Shown here piece by piece: positions 14,694-22,857 of a DNA stretch of 39,004 nt. The notes beneath the pieces are model-generated. The model was not told the DNA's origin. It made no database searches and worked only from the letters and a program-made list of their open reading frames with translations. Source of the stretch: an uncultured Spirochaetaceae bacterium (lineage in GTDB: Bacteria > Spirochaetota > Spirochaetia > Sphaerochaetales > Sphaerochaetaceae); contig CALXLT010000008.1 in NCBI GenBank assembly GCA_944389275.1, positions 1 through 39,004 on the forward strand, given 5' to 3'. Position 1 is the first letter of the stretch. The number at the start of each line of letters is the position of its first letter. The translations under genes and the position numbers were made by a program.

Positions 14694-16055
14694 ATGCGTA
14701 AGCTGCTTGCTTTGTTGCCTATTCTCGTTGCCGTGCTGTTCATTTCTTGTTCCGCTGGTCCTTCAGGGGACAGCAGTCTTGCAGACGAGCCTGTTATCCT
14801 TGATGGCCCTTTGGATATAGATGAGATCATCCCTGAAAGCAGCGATGACAGGACGACAGTCTCAAGGCCAATCATCGTGGAGGACGGAAGCCAGCCCGTT
14901 ATCCTTACCGGACTTGAGTGCGGTAAGCTCTATACGATCTATACGGGAAGGGCCGGGAATGCGAAGGCCATGGCCTCAACAGGCGAGGACATCACGATCA
15001 ATGACCTTGGAGAGGGAACTTACGCATTCATCCTTCCTGAGGGTGTGACGGAGATAGAGTTCAAGGCTTCGGAGATCGGCATTGGTAGCGGTGGCGAGTT
15101 CCGTATAGGGGCAGTAGCAGCTCCTCGGATAGATTTCACGGATGGTTCGAAGGGCATGACAATCGGGCAGGGCGCTACCGATCCTATCTTCATCAACCAG
15201 GACGGCTCTGAGGAGTATGAGGCTTTCTATCGGATTGACATGGCTGCTGTTGAGAATCCTGAGAATGTTGTCGTCACGGCTATCACCAGCAATACAGGTT
15301 CTGCTTCCATGAGCCATTGGTTCAGGTTCATCGATGAGAGCGGCGCGGAGATTGAAGGCATCAACGGCAATGCCGTGATAGATCTCAGCGGATACGATAC
15401 TGTCTATCTTTATGCGAATCTTATCGTAAGAAGCTCTGCAAACGATGACGCGAGATTCCATGTATACTTCCGCAATCCTGTGCTTATAGGGGATAAGACC
15501 GTAAAGCTTGAGCCTTCCCAGACCTATCTGATCGATCCGGCCCCGGCATCGCTTCTTGCCGTTGAGAACGATGGAGGAGGGCTTGGCGCTTTCGCTAATT
15601 CCCTGAATGCCCGCTATGCAGGCTCCGGCAAGCACTTTTCCAATGTCTTTCCTGTCAGGATCACGGATAGCCGTATCGAGATAAATATCCCGGAGCATTC
15701 CGAGCCGATCATGTTCGACTATAGCGGCCGGGAGCTATCAGCCCGCCTTGAGCCTGTCCCTGCAGGCTTTGCGATCGAGAGCATGGGGAAAGGAGAGAGG
15801 ACATTCTCCGTAAGCGAGGGCACCGCCATCTTCCCTGTCATATTCACCGTGTCATCACCTGGCGGAACGATCACTCTGGAATCTGTAGGGGGAAGCGGCA
15901 GGCTAGGGCTTCGGCATGAGTCCGGGAATGGATACGCGACGGAAACGCTTGGGCCAGGGCAGCCATATACCGTGGCTGATTCTAGGTATCTTGAGTACTT
16001 CTTCTTCCGCAATGATGCAGGGGAGGAATGCTCGTTTACGCTTACCGTCCAATGA
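14694..16055 (+). CDS. Hypothetical lipoprotein, 453 aa
   Basis: Unrecognised exported lipoprotein: signal peptide with lipobox F-I-S-C (Cys19), then a Ser/Gly/Asp linker and a large beta-rich domain with many Gly, Asp and aromatic residues. Segments such as GGTITLESVGGSGRLG and the closing CSFTLTVQ look like repeated beta-sandwich units. No enzyme motif. AGGGGAGA lies 5-6 nt before the ATG. A possible promoter is TTGACT (14645-14650), 17 nt, TCCAAT, divergent from the thi operon. No functional link to thiamine is evident. Confidence 0.75.
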   Translation: MRKLLALLPILVAVLFISCSAGPSGDSSLADEPVILDGPLDIDEIIPESSDDRTTVSRPIIVEDGSQPVILTGLECGKLYTIYTGRAGNAKAMASTGEDITINDLGEGTYAFILPEGVTEIEFKASEIGIGSGGEFRIGAVAAPRIDFTDGSKGMTIGQGATDPIFINQDGSEEYEAFYRIDMAAVENPENVVVTAITSNTGSASMSHWFRFIDESGAEIEGINGNAVIDLSGYDTVYLYANLIVRSSANDDARFHVYFRNPVLIGDKTVKLEPSQTYLIDPAPASLLAVENDGGGLGAFANSLNARYAGSGKHFSNVFPVRITDSRIEINIPEHSEPIMFDYSGRELSARLEPVPAGFAIESMGKGERTFSVSEGTAIFPVIFTVSSPGGTITLESVGGSGRLGLRHESGNGYATETLGPGQPYTVADSRYLEYFFFRNDAGEECSFTLTVQ

Positions 16056-16059
16056 TCGC

Positions 16060-16122
16060 AATCACAAAAACCGGAAGTCAACTTCCACAATTTGCGGTAA
16101 TTCATTTCCGATTTTTGTGATT
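16060..16122. repeat. Long inverted repeat / probable bidirectional terminator
   Basis: AATCACAAAAACCGGAA (16060-16076) and TTCCGATTTTTGTGATT (16106-16122) are inverted partners over 17 positions with one mismatch. The loop side contains a competing perfect hairpin GGAAGT/ACTTCC (16073-16086). It starts 4 nt after the lipoprotein stop. T-rich stretches on both sides would allow termination in either direction; it could also be a dispersed repeat. Confidence 0.6.
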
Positions 16123-16226
16123 TCTTGCTTATGGTTTGATACGGAAAGGAATCAATCGGATAGCTATCAACGGAATATCCAGTCGTCGGAAATGAAAATA
16201 AGAGGATTCTGTTGTATCATCAAGGC

Positions 16227-17588
16227 ATGGAACCTATCCTTTCCCAGCGTGAAGCTGCTCTTCTTGACAAGACCCTCATCGAGCGTTATTCGCTCTCTGA
16301 GGCAGAGCTTATAGACTCTGCATCCCGCCTCGCGTATGAAAGGACCAGGGAATTCCTCACCGGCAGCCTTCTTTTCCTGATAGGTCCGGGAAACAATGGA
16401 GCGGACGGGCTGGGGATGGCTTTGCTCGCAGCGTCCGATGGCTTTGATGTATCGATTCTCTATCTTTATGAGAAGGGTAGTGAGGAGAACAGCAGAAGGC
16501 GCGCACTTCTTCCGCCCTCTGTGAAGATCACAAGGTCAGCTGCGGGGTACGGTACCGTGATCGACGCGATCTTCGGATTTGGCTTTCATGGCGAACCTGA
16601 TGAGAGCGTGAGGAAGGTTGTCTCTGAAATCGATGAGGATGCTCTTGTTATATCATTGGACGTTCCTTCCGCCTCCATCGTCGATGCGGATATCACGGTG
16701 ATGATGACGACGGCAAAGCTCTGTATCTACCATCCATCCTTCAGGGGGAAGGCGGGAACACTTTTCCTTGTCAATCCGGGATTCCCTGAGGAGGAGATAC
16801 GAAATAGCAATGCCTCCGCCTATCTTCTTTCAAAAGGCGATTCCAGGATAAGAAAACTATGTTTCACGGATTATAAGAACTCCAAGGGACATCTTGGCGC
16901 GATAGGTGGCTCTGATCGCTATCAGGGCGCGATAAGGCTTGCAGCAAGATCTGCCTTCGCTTCCGGCGCTGGCCTTGTCTCGGTGATCACGAAGGCCACG
17001 GCCATCCGTGATGAGTCCCCGTCGATCATGATCGCGGATGGCTCTGATCTTTCCCGCTACGATGCCCTCCTTGTCGGTCCAGGCTGGGACGATGGGGATG
17101 AGGAGTTGTTTGCCGATGTGACTGGATCGGGAAAGAACCTTGTAATAGACGCGGATGGACTGAAGTTCGTTCCGGGCCGAAGGTTTTCCTACAAAGCTGT
17201 GATCACGCCTCATATCGGGGAATACAGAAGGCTGATGAAGGCCTTGTCCATACCTGATGGCCTTGATGGCGAGGAGGGGCTTCTTGATGCTCTGCGCGCA
17301 TTTGCGAAAGCGACGGAGACAACGGTTGTCCTGAAGTCCTCGGTTGTTTGGATAACAAGCGGGGGTGCTGTTTACATATACGATGGAGCCAATCCCTCGA
17401 TGGGCATAGCTGGGTCAGGAGATGTGCTTTCCGGTATAATAGCGGCGCTTCTTGCAGAGGGGGAGAGCCCTGAGCGCGCTGCCATCGATGGCGTTATCCT
17501 GCATCAGGAGGCAGGGAGGAATGCCGCAAGGCGCTATGGCTACTATGATGCCGAAACCTTGATAGAGGAGGTCGGGAGGGCAAGATGA
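16227..17588 (+). CDS. nnr: Bifunctional NAD(P)H-hydrate epimerase/dehydratase
   Basis: A 453-residue fusion that repairs hydrated NAD(P)H. The N-terminal YjeF domain (about 1-200) epimerises R- and S-NAD(P)HX and shows GPGNNGADGLGMA and the FGFG region. The C-terminal ribokinase-like domain (about 215-450) dehydrates S-NAD(P)HX using ADP; its motifs are VGPGWDDG, VIDADGL and GIAGSGDVLSG. I start at the ATG at 16227. A TATCAT hexamer (16215-16220) ends 6 nt before it, while the upstream TTG codon lies in that promoter. The stop overlaps the following membrane-protein gene (ATGATG). Confidence 0.93.
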   Translation: MEPILSQREAALLDKTLIERYSLSEAELIDSASRLAYERTREFLTGSLLFLIGPGNNGADGLGMALLAASDGFDVSILYLYEKGSEENSRRRALLPPSVKITRSAAGYGTVIDAIFGFGFHGEPDESVRKVVSEIDEDALVISLDVPSASIVDADITVMMTTAKLCIYHPSFRGKAGTLFLVNPGFPEEEIRNSNASAYLLSKGDSRIRKLCFTDYKNSKGHLGAIGGSDRYQGAIRLAARSAFASGAGLVSVITKATAIRDESPSIMIADGSDLSRYDALLVGPGWDDGDEELFADVTGSGKNLVIDADGLKFVPGRRFSYKAVITPHIGEYRRLMKALSIPDGLDGEEGLLDALRAFAKATETTVVLKSSVVWITSGGAVYIYDGANPSMGIAGSGDVLSGIIAALLAEGESPERAAIDGVILHQEAGRNAARRYGYYDAETLIEEVGRAR

Positions 17589-17980
17589 TGCAGTTCTATT
17601 TCCTTTCCGTTTCCTATCTCATCCTCTCTTCCCTCATAATCCTTCCGGAGAAATGGAAGCGTCAGCTCTCGTTCCTTATCCTATTTAGAGAGAAGCTCCG
17701 TGAGGAGAAGAGGGCGCGGAGGCTTTACTGTCTTGCAGGCCTGGCCATAGGGCTTGGAAGCCTTCTTTTCCCCATGGAGCCAGGACCGAGGATCGTCGGT
17801 GATTTCATCCCTTCCTTCTTCGTGTTCTTCCTTTCCCTGATGATCTATTTCATCTATTCGGACAAGAGGGAAGACGCCTATGTTGAGAGCCTGAGGACTG
17901 AGCGCTATGAGCGGATCGGCAAGGTTTCTCTGATTGTCGCCCTGATTCATTTCCTCTTTCCCTTCCTTGTGCTGGTATAA
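17585..17980 (+). CDS. Hypothetical membrane protein, about 4 TM
   Basis: A 131-residue integral membrane protein with hydrophobic segments near residues 3-20, 47-62, 77-91 and 109-129 and a basic loop at about 34-46 (REKLREEKRARR) likely on the cytoplasmic side. No family is recognised. It overlaps the nnr stop by 4 nt and is followed within 8 nt by the NUDIX gene, so it belongs to that operon. Function unknown. Confidence 0.65.
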   Translation: MMQFYFLSVSYLILSSLIILPEKWKRQLSFLILFREKLREEKRARRLYCLAGLAIGLGSLLFPMEPGPRIVGDFIPSFFVFFLSLMIYFIYSDKREDAYVESLRTERYERIGKVSLIVALIHFLFPFLVLV

Positions 17981-17987
17981 TGGGGAC

Positions 17988-18380
17988 ATGGAACGGAATA
18001 CCACGGCGGGAATCGTCATAAAGGATGGCAGTGTGCTGGTCGGCAAGAGACAGCCTGGTGGAAGCCTTTCGGGGAAATGGGAGTTTCCCGGCGGGAAGAA
18101 CAGGTACGGCGAGAGCCTTTCAGATACCCTGCGAAGGGAGTTCATGGAGGAGCTTTCCGTCGAGGCTGAGCCAGGGGAGGAGATCTTCTCGTATGACTTC
18201 TCCAACAACGGCACCGATTACCATCTGCATGCCCTTGCTGTCTCCATTTCCTCCGAGGATTTCCGCCTGGCCGTGCATGATGAGATGCGGTGGGTCGACA
18301 GAGCCGAGCTCATGATGCTCGATATGGGCGGATCGGACAGCGCGATACGTACCTTCATCATAGGCCATGGCCTTATCTAG
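17988..18380 (+). CDS. NUDIX hydrolase, MutT-like (8-oxo-dGTP type)
   Basis: A 130-residue NUDIX protein. The box GX5EX7REUXEEXGU is complete at residues 36-58 except that Ser57 replaces the final Gly. PGGSLSGKWEFPGG is typical of MutT-type (deoxy)nucleoside triphosphate pyrophosphatases that clean up oxidised nucleotides. I start at the Met at 17988. The extended -10 TGGTATAAT (hexamer 17976-17981) ends 6 nt before it, so upstream Met codons are unlikely. With nnr it forms a metabolite-repair group. The exact substrate is not certain. Confidence 0.85.
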   Translation: MERNTTAGIVIKDGSVLVGKRQPGGSLSGKWEFPGGKNRYGESLSDTLRREFMEELSVEAEPGEEIFSYDFSNNGTDYHLHALAVSISSEDFRLAVHDEMRWVDRAELMMLDMGGSDSAIRTFIIGHGLI

Positions 18381-18417
18381 TCCGTCGCCTATTTTCGCAT
18401 CCAGCCCTCTCTGAATC

Positions 18418-18446
18418 TTGTAATTGGCTTTCCATAGTCCTACAAT
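18418..18446 (+). promoter_or_regulatory. Promoter of ilvE
   Basis: TTGTAA (18418-18423), 17-nt spacer, TACAAT (18441-18446). The leader is about 20 nt and holds the ribosome site GAGGTAAGG. Confidence 0.65.
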
Positions 18447-18471
18447 TCTTGGCAATTAGCGAGGTAAGGTT

Positions 18472-19497
18472 ATGGAGAAGAAGGACATCAACTGGTCATC
18501 TCTCGGTTTTGGCTACATGCCGACCGATTATCGTTTCGTAGCCCATTGGAAGGATGGGAAGTGGGATGAGGGTGAGATCATCACCGATCCGACTGTGCAT
18601 ATCAGCGAGTGCGCAGGCGTCCTTCAGTATGCCCAGACATGCTTTGAAGGCCTTAAGGTATATACGACGAAGGACGGCAGCATCGTTGCTTTCCGACCTG
18701 ATCAGAACGCGAAGAGGATGCAGGACAGCGCGAAGAGGCTCATCATCCCTGAGGTTTCCGAGGAGATGTTCCTCCGTGCCCTGGATGAGGTTGTCAAGGC
18801 AAATGCTGCATGGGTCCCTCCATATGGCTCTGGCGCTTCCCTTTATATAAGGCCATTTGTGTATGGCTCAGGCCCTGTGATCGGCGTTGCGCCGGCTCCG
18901 GAGTATGAGTTCCGTCTTATAGCGACCCCTGTCGGCCCGTATTTCAAGGGTGGCGTGAAGCCGATCAGGATCCGTGTCTCTGATTATGACAGGGCCGCCC
19001 CGCACGGCACCGGCCACATCAAGGCAGGACTGAATTACGCTATGTCGCTTTATCCGATTGTCGAGGCGCATGAGGAAGGCTTTGCTGAGAACATGTACCT
19101 TGATGCCGCGACACGCACATATGTAGAGGAGACAGGTGGAGCCAACTTCATATTCATCACGAAGGATGGGAAGCTCGTGACGCCTAAGTCGGATTCGATC
19201 CTCCCGTCGATTACGAGGCGCTCGATACTCCAGGTTGCCAAGGATTATCTTGGCATGGAGACAGAGGAGAGGCCTGTGCGCTTCGAGGAGGTCAAGGACT
19301 TCGTGGAGATCGGCCTCTGCGGAACTGCCGCGGTCATCTCCCCGGTAGGATCTATCACGCATAAGGATGGCGAGATCCTTGTCCCGTCCGGCATGGATGG
19401 CATGGGACCTGTGCTCACGAAGATCCGCGAGACGCTTACGGGCATGCAGATGTGCGACCTGCCAGCGCCTGAGGGCTGGGTAAGGAAGATCATGTGA
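18472..19497 (+). CDS. ilvE: Branched-chain amino acid aminotransferase
   Basis: A 341-residue fold-type IV PLP aminotransferase making or degrading Leu, Ile and Val with 2-oxoglutarate/glutamate. The PLP lysine is K184 in GTGHIKAGLNYAMS. Other family signatures are the QTCFEGLKVY region near residue 50, YVEETGGANFIFI, and the phosphate-binding GTAAVISPVGSI. Its length and N-terminal extension fit the longer (class II, eukaryote-like/Actinobacterial) branch of IlvE. It has its own promoter and a strong terminator, so it is monocistronic. Confidence 0.95.
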   Translation: MEKKDINWSSLGFGYMPTDYRFVAHWKDGKWDEGEIITDPTVHISECAGVLQYAQTCFEGLKVYTTKDGSIVAFRPDQNAKRMQDSAKRLIIPEVSEEMFLRALDEVVKANAAWVPPYGSGASLYIRPFVYGSGPVIGVAPAPEYEFRLIATPVGPYFKGGVKPIRIRVSDYDRAAPHGTGHIKAGLNYAMSLYPIVEAHEEGFAENMYLDAATRTYVEETGGANFIFITKDGKLVTPKSDSILPSITRRSILQVAKDYLGMETEERPVRFEEVKDFVEIGLCGTAAVISPVGSITHKDGEILVPSGMDGMGPVLTKIRETLTGMQMCDLPAPEGWVRKIM

Positions 19498-19505
19498 TCT
19501 GTCTG

Positions 19506-19535
19506 GGGGCTGCGTTGTCAGCCCCTTATCTTTTT
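19506..19535 (+). terminator. Terminator of ilvE
   Basis: GGGGCTG (19506-19512) pairs with CAGCCCC (19519-19525) around CGTTGT, followed by TTATCTTTTT. Confidence 0.9.
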
Positions 19536-19550
19536 GTCAGGAAAAGAAAA

Positions 19551-19576
19551 AAGGAGCAACTTCACAGCTGCTCCTT
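19551..19576 (-). terminator. Terminator of the tRNA-Arg gene
   Basis: Read on the minus strand, AAGGAGCA (19569-19576) pairs with TGCTCCTT (19551-19558) and is followed by a T-rich run (TTTTCTTTT). It begins 6 nt after the tRNA 3' end. Confidence 0.85.
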
Positions 19577-19581
19577 ATCCG

Positions 19582-19655
19582 TGATCCTGAGCAGATTCGA
19601 ACTGCTGACCTTCCGCTTAGGAGGCGGACGCTCTATCCAGCTGAGCTACAGGATC
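19582..19655 (-). tRNA. tRNA-Arg (anticodon CCT)
   Basis: A complete 74-nt cloverleaf on the minus strand. The acceptor is GATCCTG/CAGGATC with discriminator A, the D-arm is GCTC/GAGC, and the anticodon stem TCCGC/GCGGA encloses the loop CTCCTAA. The T-arm is AGCAG/CTGCT with loop TTCGAAT. Anticodon CCT reads AGG. The 3' CCA is not encoded. A plausible upstream promoter is TTGAAA, 17 nt, TCTAGT around 19670-19700. Confidence 0.97.
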
Positions 19656-19730
19656 GACCGTGTGCTTTCAACACTAGATGGTAATCTAGCGTATTTTTCA
19701 AAGTTAGACAATAGGGTTGAGACACTATAA

Positions 19731-19758
19731 TTGACAATGGCGATCCTTACGCTATAAA
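19731..19758 (+). promoter_or_regulatory. Strong promoter of rpsD
   Basis: Perfect TTGACA (19731-19736), 16-nt spacer, TATAAA (19753-19758). Confidence 0.75.
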
Positions 19759-19767
19759 GTATAGGGG

Positions 19768-19783
19768 CTGTGCTTAAGCACAG
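19768..19783 (+). promoter_or_regulatory. Palindromic leader element before rpsD
   Basis: CTGTGCTTAAGCACAG is a perfect 16-bp palindrome at the start of the rpsD leader. It can fold as a hairpin in the mRNA. S4 is known to autoregulate in other bacteria through leader structures, but this one is not the known E. coli or Bacillus form, so the role is speculative. Confidence 0.4.
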
Positions 19784-19820
19784 TATAAAACTGACACTTG
19801 TTTACTGGAGGGTAAAATCT

Positions 19821-20414
19821 ATGGCAAGGTATATGGGTCCTAGATTCAAGCAGTGCAGAAGACTTGGTGTGAATGTATGTGGACATCCCAAGGCAATGAA
19901 CAGGGCGAACAGCCCAGCGTTCGCAAAGAGGAAGAAGCCTACTGACTATAGCAGGCAGCTGACTGAGAAGCAGAAGCTCAAGGCTTATTATGGCGTTCTT
20001 GAGAAGCAGCTCCGCAGGTATTTCGACAAGGCTCTCAAGTCTAACCTCGCAACAGGCGATGCTCTTGTCATCTCCCTTGAGAGAAGGCTTGACAATGCAG
20101 TTTACCGCATTGGTTTCGGTAACTCCATCCGCCTCGCTCGCCAGCTCGTATCACACGGCCACATCCTCGTGAATGGCAAGAAGGTTGACATTCCTTCTTA
20201 CCAGATTAATGTTGGTGATGTCATCTCCCTCAAGGAGAAGTCAAGGAGCAATGAGCTCTTCAGGTCATGCTTCCTTGGTCATCCGGCATTCAACCTTCCT
20301 TACTTCGAGAAGAACGAGGAAGAGTTCTCAGGAAAGCTCGTAAGGCTTCCAGAGAGGTCCGAGATACCTGTACAGGTCAACGACCAGCTCGTAGTCGAGT
20401 ACTACTCAAAGTAA
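19821..20414 (+). CDS. rpsD: 30S ribosomal protein S4
   Basis: A 197-residue S4, a primary 16S rRNA-binding protein that nucleates the 30S body. The start [10 protein letters not shown] is typical, and the S4 RNA-binding domain is at about residues 90-150 ([26 protein letters not shown]). GGAGGG lies 8 nt before the ATG at 19821; an upstream in-frame TTG overlaps the leader palindrome and is rejected. Two Cys (12 and 20) and His22 are spaced unlike the four-Cys zinc form, so I would not predict zinc binding. It stands apart from the rplQ/rpoA/rpsK group, which is common outside classical operons. Confidence 0.97.
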   Translation: MARYMGPRFKQCRRLGVNVCGHPKAMNRANSPAFAKRKKPTDYSRQLTEKQKLKAYYGVLEKQLRRYFDKALKSNLATGDALVISLERRLDNAVYRIGFGNSIRLARQLVSHGHILVNGKKVDIPSYQINVGDVISLKEKSRSNELFRSCFLGHPAFNLPYFEKNEEEFSGKLVRLPERSEIPVQVNDQLVVEYYSK

Positions 20415-20564
20415 GAGTCTTCATTTATCGATCCAGCCGATGGTCCGGCCCACATCCGGATCGGAGAGAAGAAGGCGACGGCCTCATTCCAACAATGCCA
20501 GCCTTCCGACGCGCTTCCTGACGGCTGCCCTCAAAAACAGGGAACGTGGATTGGATCAGACTTC

Positions 20565-20594
20565 AAAGCGGTGCGAAAGCGCCGCTTTTGCTTT
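20565..20594 (+). terminator. Terminator hairpin between rpsD and the LacI-type gene
   Basis: AAAGCGGTGC (20565-20574) pairs with GCGCCGCTTT (20579-20588), 10 bp with one G-U and a GAAA tetraloop, followed by TGCTTT. The genes converge here, so it may serve both directions. The 150 nt before it, after the rpsD stop, show nothing else. Confidence 0.7.
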
Positions 20595-21604
20595 CAGCAT
20601 AATCGCTTCACTGAGCTTCCTATGAAGAAGTCACTGTCAATCAGTATCTTCTTCGGCTGCGGAGCCTCATCATCTATAAGCTCAAGCATCATCTTGGCGC
20701 ATTGCTTGCCTATTTCCCTATGGTTCTGGATGATGCATGTCATAGGGTAGGGAAAGAGCGTGCGGTACTCATCAAGGCCGAAGCCTGTGATCGAGATATC
20801 ATCAGGAATACGTATTCCTCGCTCATTTGCGGTCATCACGAAGTGCTTTATCTGCTTAGCATTGGTAGTTATGACGATAGTGACCTCGTCCAGATGGTCA
20901 AGTATGTCATTGCTGGCTTTCTTGATCTCTTCCTGGGTCATTACCTGCTTATAATAGAATCTCGGGTTCTCCGGTATGCCATGGGCGCCGAGGATCCTCC
21001 TGAACTCATCGAAGCGTTCTGTCGATACGAGCTCATTCGATGGTCCCTGGAGATATGCCATCTTCCTATGTCCCTGCGAGATGGCATATTCGGTGAATTT
21101 CCTTACGCATTCCACTCCTTTCTCAAGCACGTAATTCATGTCGGGAAGAGTTGACAGGTAGCGGTCGAAGAGGATTATCGGCACACCCTGATCCCTTATG
21201 AAGGATATATATTCATTGTTCTGCCCGCATGAGGCCAGCAGTATGCCATCGACTCCCTGCTGGAAGAGCTTCTGCAGCAGCTGGTACTCCTTCTGCGAAT
21301 CATAGTCGCTCGTTGCGATCATCAGGCTGTAGTGATGGTCATAGAGTATATGCTCGATTATCTTGCATATATGCGTGTATACGACCATGTCCGGGATGAT
21401 CATGCCGATTATCTGCGTCTTGTTCTGCTTGAGGCTTCTCGCGCTGGCATTCGGAGCATAGTGGAGATCCTTTATGGCATTGCTGATCCTTTCCTTGACA
21501 TCGTCAGGAAAAGACCTGCTGTTATTCAGGTATCTGGATATGGTCGCCGGCGATACGCCGGCCTTTTCCGCTACCTGCTTTATCGTGCTCCGCTTCTGCT
21601 TCAT
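20594..21604 (-). CDS. LacI-family transcriptional regulator
   Basis: A 336-residue regulator. Residues about 5-55 form the LacI helix-turn-helix and hinge helix (TIKQVAEKAGVSPATISRYL; YAPNASARSL). The rest is a periplasmic-binding-protein-like sensor domain for a small, usually sugar-like ligand (IIGMIIPDM, GVDGILLAS, ISITGFGLDEY). I place the start at the second of two adjacent ATG codons because TATACT (21612-21617, minus) ends 7 nt before it and no Shine-Dalgarno exists. It is divergent from the transporter-transketolase operon, whose promoter carries a matching palindrome at 21711-21732, so it is probably the local repressor. Confidence 0.93.
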   Translation of the reverse strand: MKQKRSTIKQVAEKAGVSPATISRYLNNSRSFPDDVKERISNAIKDLHYAPNASARSLKQNKTQIIGMIIPDMVVYTHICKIIEHILYDHHYSLMIATSDYDSQKEYQLLQKLFQQGVDGILLASCGQNNEYISFIRDQGVPIILFDRYLSTLPDMNYVLEKGVECVRKFTEYAISQGHRKMAYLQGPSNELVSTERFDEFRRILGAHGIPENPRFYYKQVMTQEEIKKASNDILDHLDEVTIVITTNAKQIKHFVMTANERGIRIPDDISITGFGLDEYRTLFPYPMTCIIQNHREIGKQCAKMMLELIDDEAPQPKKILIDSDFFIGSSVKRLC

Positions 21605-21677
21605 CATATCAAGTATATCCTAAAGCCGAAGATAAGGTTAAACGCAATATCGGGGAAAATCCAGCAAAAGAATTTGG

Positions 21678-21705
21678 TTGACAAAATGGCTATACATGAT
21701 AGCAT
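21678..21705 (+). promoter_or_regulatory. Promoter of the transporter-transketolase operon
   Basis: TTGACA (21678-21683), 16-nt spacer, TAGCAT (21700-21705). The expected start lies at the left edge of the palindrome at 21711-21732. Confidence 0.65.
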
Positions 21706-21710
21706 AAAAA

Positions 21711-21732
21711 CATCGGAAAACGATTTCCGATG
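21711..21732. promoter_or_regulatory. LacI-type operator
   Basis: Perfect inverted repeat CATCGGAAA (21711-21719) and TTTCCGATG (21724-21732) around ACGA with a central CG, as in LacI/GalR-family operators. It covers the transcription start region of the operon, fitting repression by the adjacent divergent LacI-type protein. Confidence 0.85.
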
Positions 21733-21751
21733 AAAAAAAGGAGGAATCAGC

Positions 21752-22795
21752 ATGAAAAAACATCTGTCTCTTGCTCTCATGCTTATCGTATCAGCCTGCA
21801 TGCTCTTCGCAGGTGGTTCAAAGGAAGCTGCCGAAGGGCTTGATCCTATCAATGTCAGCCATCACCCGTACATCCATGGCCTTCCGACCATCGTTGCTGA
21901 GAATGAGGGAATCTATACAGCAAACGGCCTTGCTCCGAATATCACGATGTATGGCGGCGGCACAGCCCAGAACGAGGCTATCGCTTCCGATGCATGGGAT
22001 GTAGGCACGACAGGAATGGCTGGTGCAGTGCTTGGTGTCGTAGGATATGACATGAAGGTCATCGGCGCCACTGTATATGATGGCAATACGATCGATATCT
22101 GGGTACGCCCGGACAGCGATATCGCAAAGGTCAAGGGACAGGTCGAAGGCTTCCCTGATATCTATGGCACAGCAGATACATGGAAGGGCAAGAGGATAAT
22201 CTGCCAGAGCGCTTCCAACTGCCACCTCGTGCTTCTTGCAACGCTTGAGAAGTTCGGTCTTACTGCTGATGATGTCGAGATCGTTGATATGACAGTCGCG
22301 CAGTCCTATCCTGCATTCAAGGCAGGCGAGGCTGATGTCGTAGGTCTCTGGGCTCCGTTCGGATACCTTGCAGAGCAGGAAGGCTGGATCAAGGTTTCCT
22401 CCGCAAATGCTGTCGACCTTGCTTTCTATAACCTCATCGTTGCTACTGATAAGGCAGTCAAGGAGAAGCCTGAGCTTGTCCAGAGATGGCTCAAGACCTA
22501 CTGCGAGGGCGTTGAGGCAATAAGGGCTAACCAGGAAGAGGCTCCAAGCTGGCTCTATGAGTTCTCTCTCGACGAAGGCATCACGACAACCGAGGAGGAT
22601 TGCGTGAAGGAGATCGCTCTCAGGCCATTCCCGACAATCGAGGAGCAGAAGGAGCTGATGAACAGCGGTGAGCTCAAGGATCTCTTCCTCACATTCGCGC
22701 AGTTCCTTGTAAACCAGGGCAACCTCACGCAGGCTGATTATGACAAGCTTGCGACAGGCGACTTCATCGATACTGAGTTCATCAATAATCTCTAA
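21752..22795 (+). CDS. ABC substrate-binding protein, SsuA/TauA/NMT1-like
   Basis: A 347-residue exported binding protein. The signal peptide leads into AGGSKEA, a junction also seen in the binding protein at 38886; Cys17 in V-S-A-C could serve as an alternative lipidation site. The mature domain has the pattern of nitrate/sulfonate/taurine and THI5-like binders: AENEGIYTANGL, GGGTAQNEAIASDAWDVG, FKAGEADVVGLWAPF. AGGAGG lies 7 nt before the ATG. First gene of the operon; the ligand is not deducible, but sulfonates, pyrimidine precursors and other small organics are typical for the family. Confidence 0.88.
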   Translation: MKKHLSLALMLIVSACMLFAGGSKEAAEGLDPINVSHHPYIHGLPTIVAENEGIYTANGLAPNITMYGGGTAQNEAIASDAWDVGTTGMAGAVLGVVGYDMKVIGATVYDGNTIDIWVRPDSDIAKVKGQVEGFPDIYGTADTWKGKRIICQSASNCHLVLLATLEKFGLTADDVEIVDMTVAQSYPAFKAGEADVVGLWAPFGYLAEQEGWIKVSSANAVDLAFYNLIVATDKAVKEKPELVQRWLKTYCEGVEAIRANQEEAPSWLYEFSLDEGITTTEEDCVKEIALRPFPTIEEQKELMNSGELKDLFLTFAQFLVNQGNLTQADYDKLATGDFIDTEFINNL

Positions 22796-22810
22796 GATAA
22801 GTATCCAATC

Positions 22811-22841
22811 GGGCTGCTGCATCGGTGGCAGCCCATTTTTT
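22811..22841 (+). terminator. Intra-operon terminator/stabiliser after the binding-protein gene
   Basis: GGGCTGC (22811-22817) pairs with GCAGCCC (22828-22834), followed by ATTTTTT. Located between the binding protein and first permease, it probably lets the binding protein be made in excess. Confidence 0.75.
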
Positions 22842-22857
22842 CAGAATGGAGGCAATC

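Noticed and set aside
19582..19655. tRNA-Arg as an integration site
   Set aside because: No integrase gene or duplicated tRNA 3' end nearby; the flanks are ordinary ilvE and rpsD genes.
21818..22822. Long open frame (about 334 codons) on the minus strand opposite the binding-protein gene
   Set aside because: Pure antisense shadow: no ribosome site, no domain, and its composition mirrors the complementary strand of a clear binding protein.
22825..22857. Upstream GTG/ATG starts for permease 1
   Set aside because: They lie in the intra-operon terminator or overlap the ribosome site; GGAGG at 22848-22852 points to the GTG at 22858.
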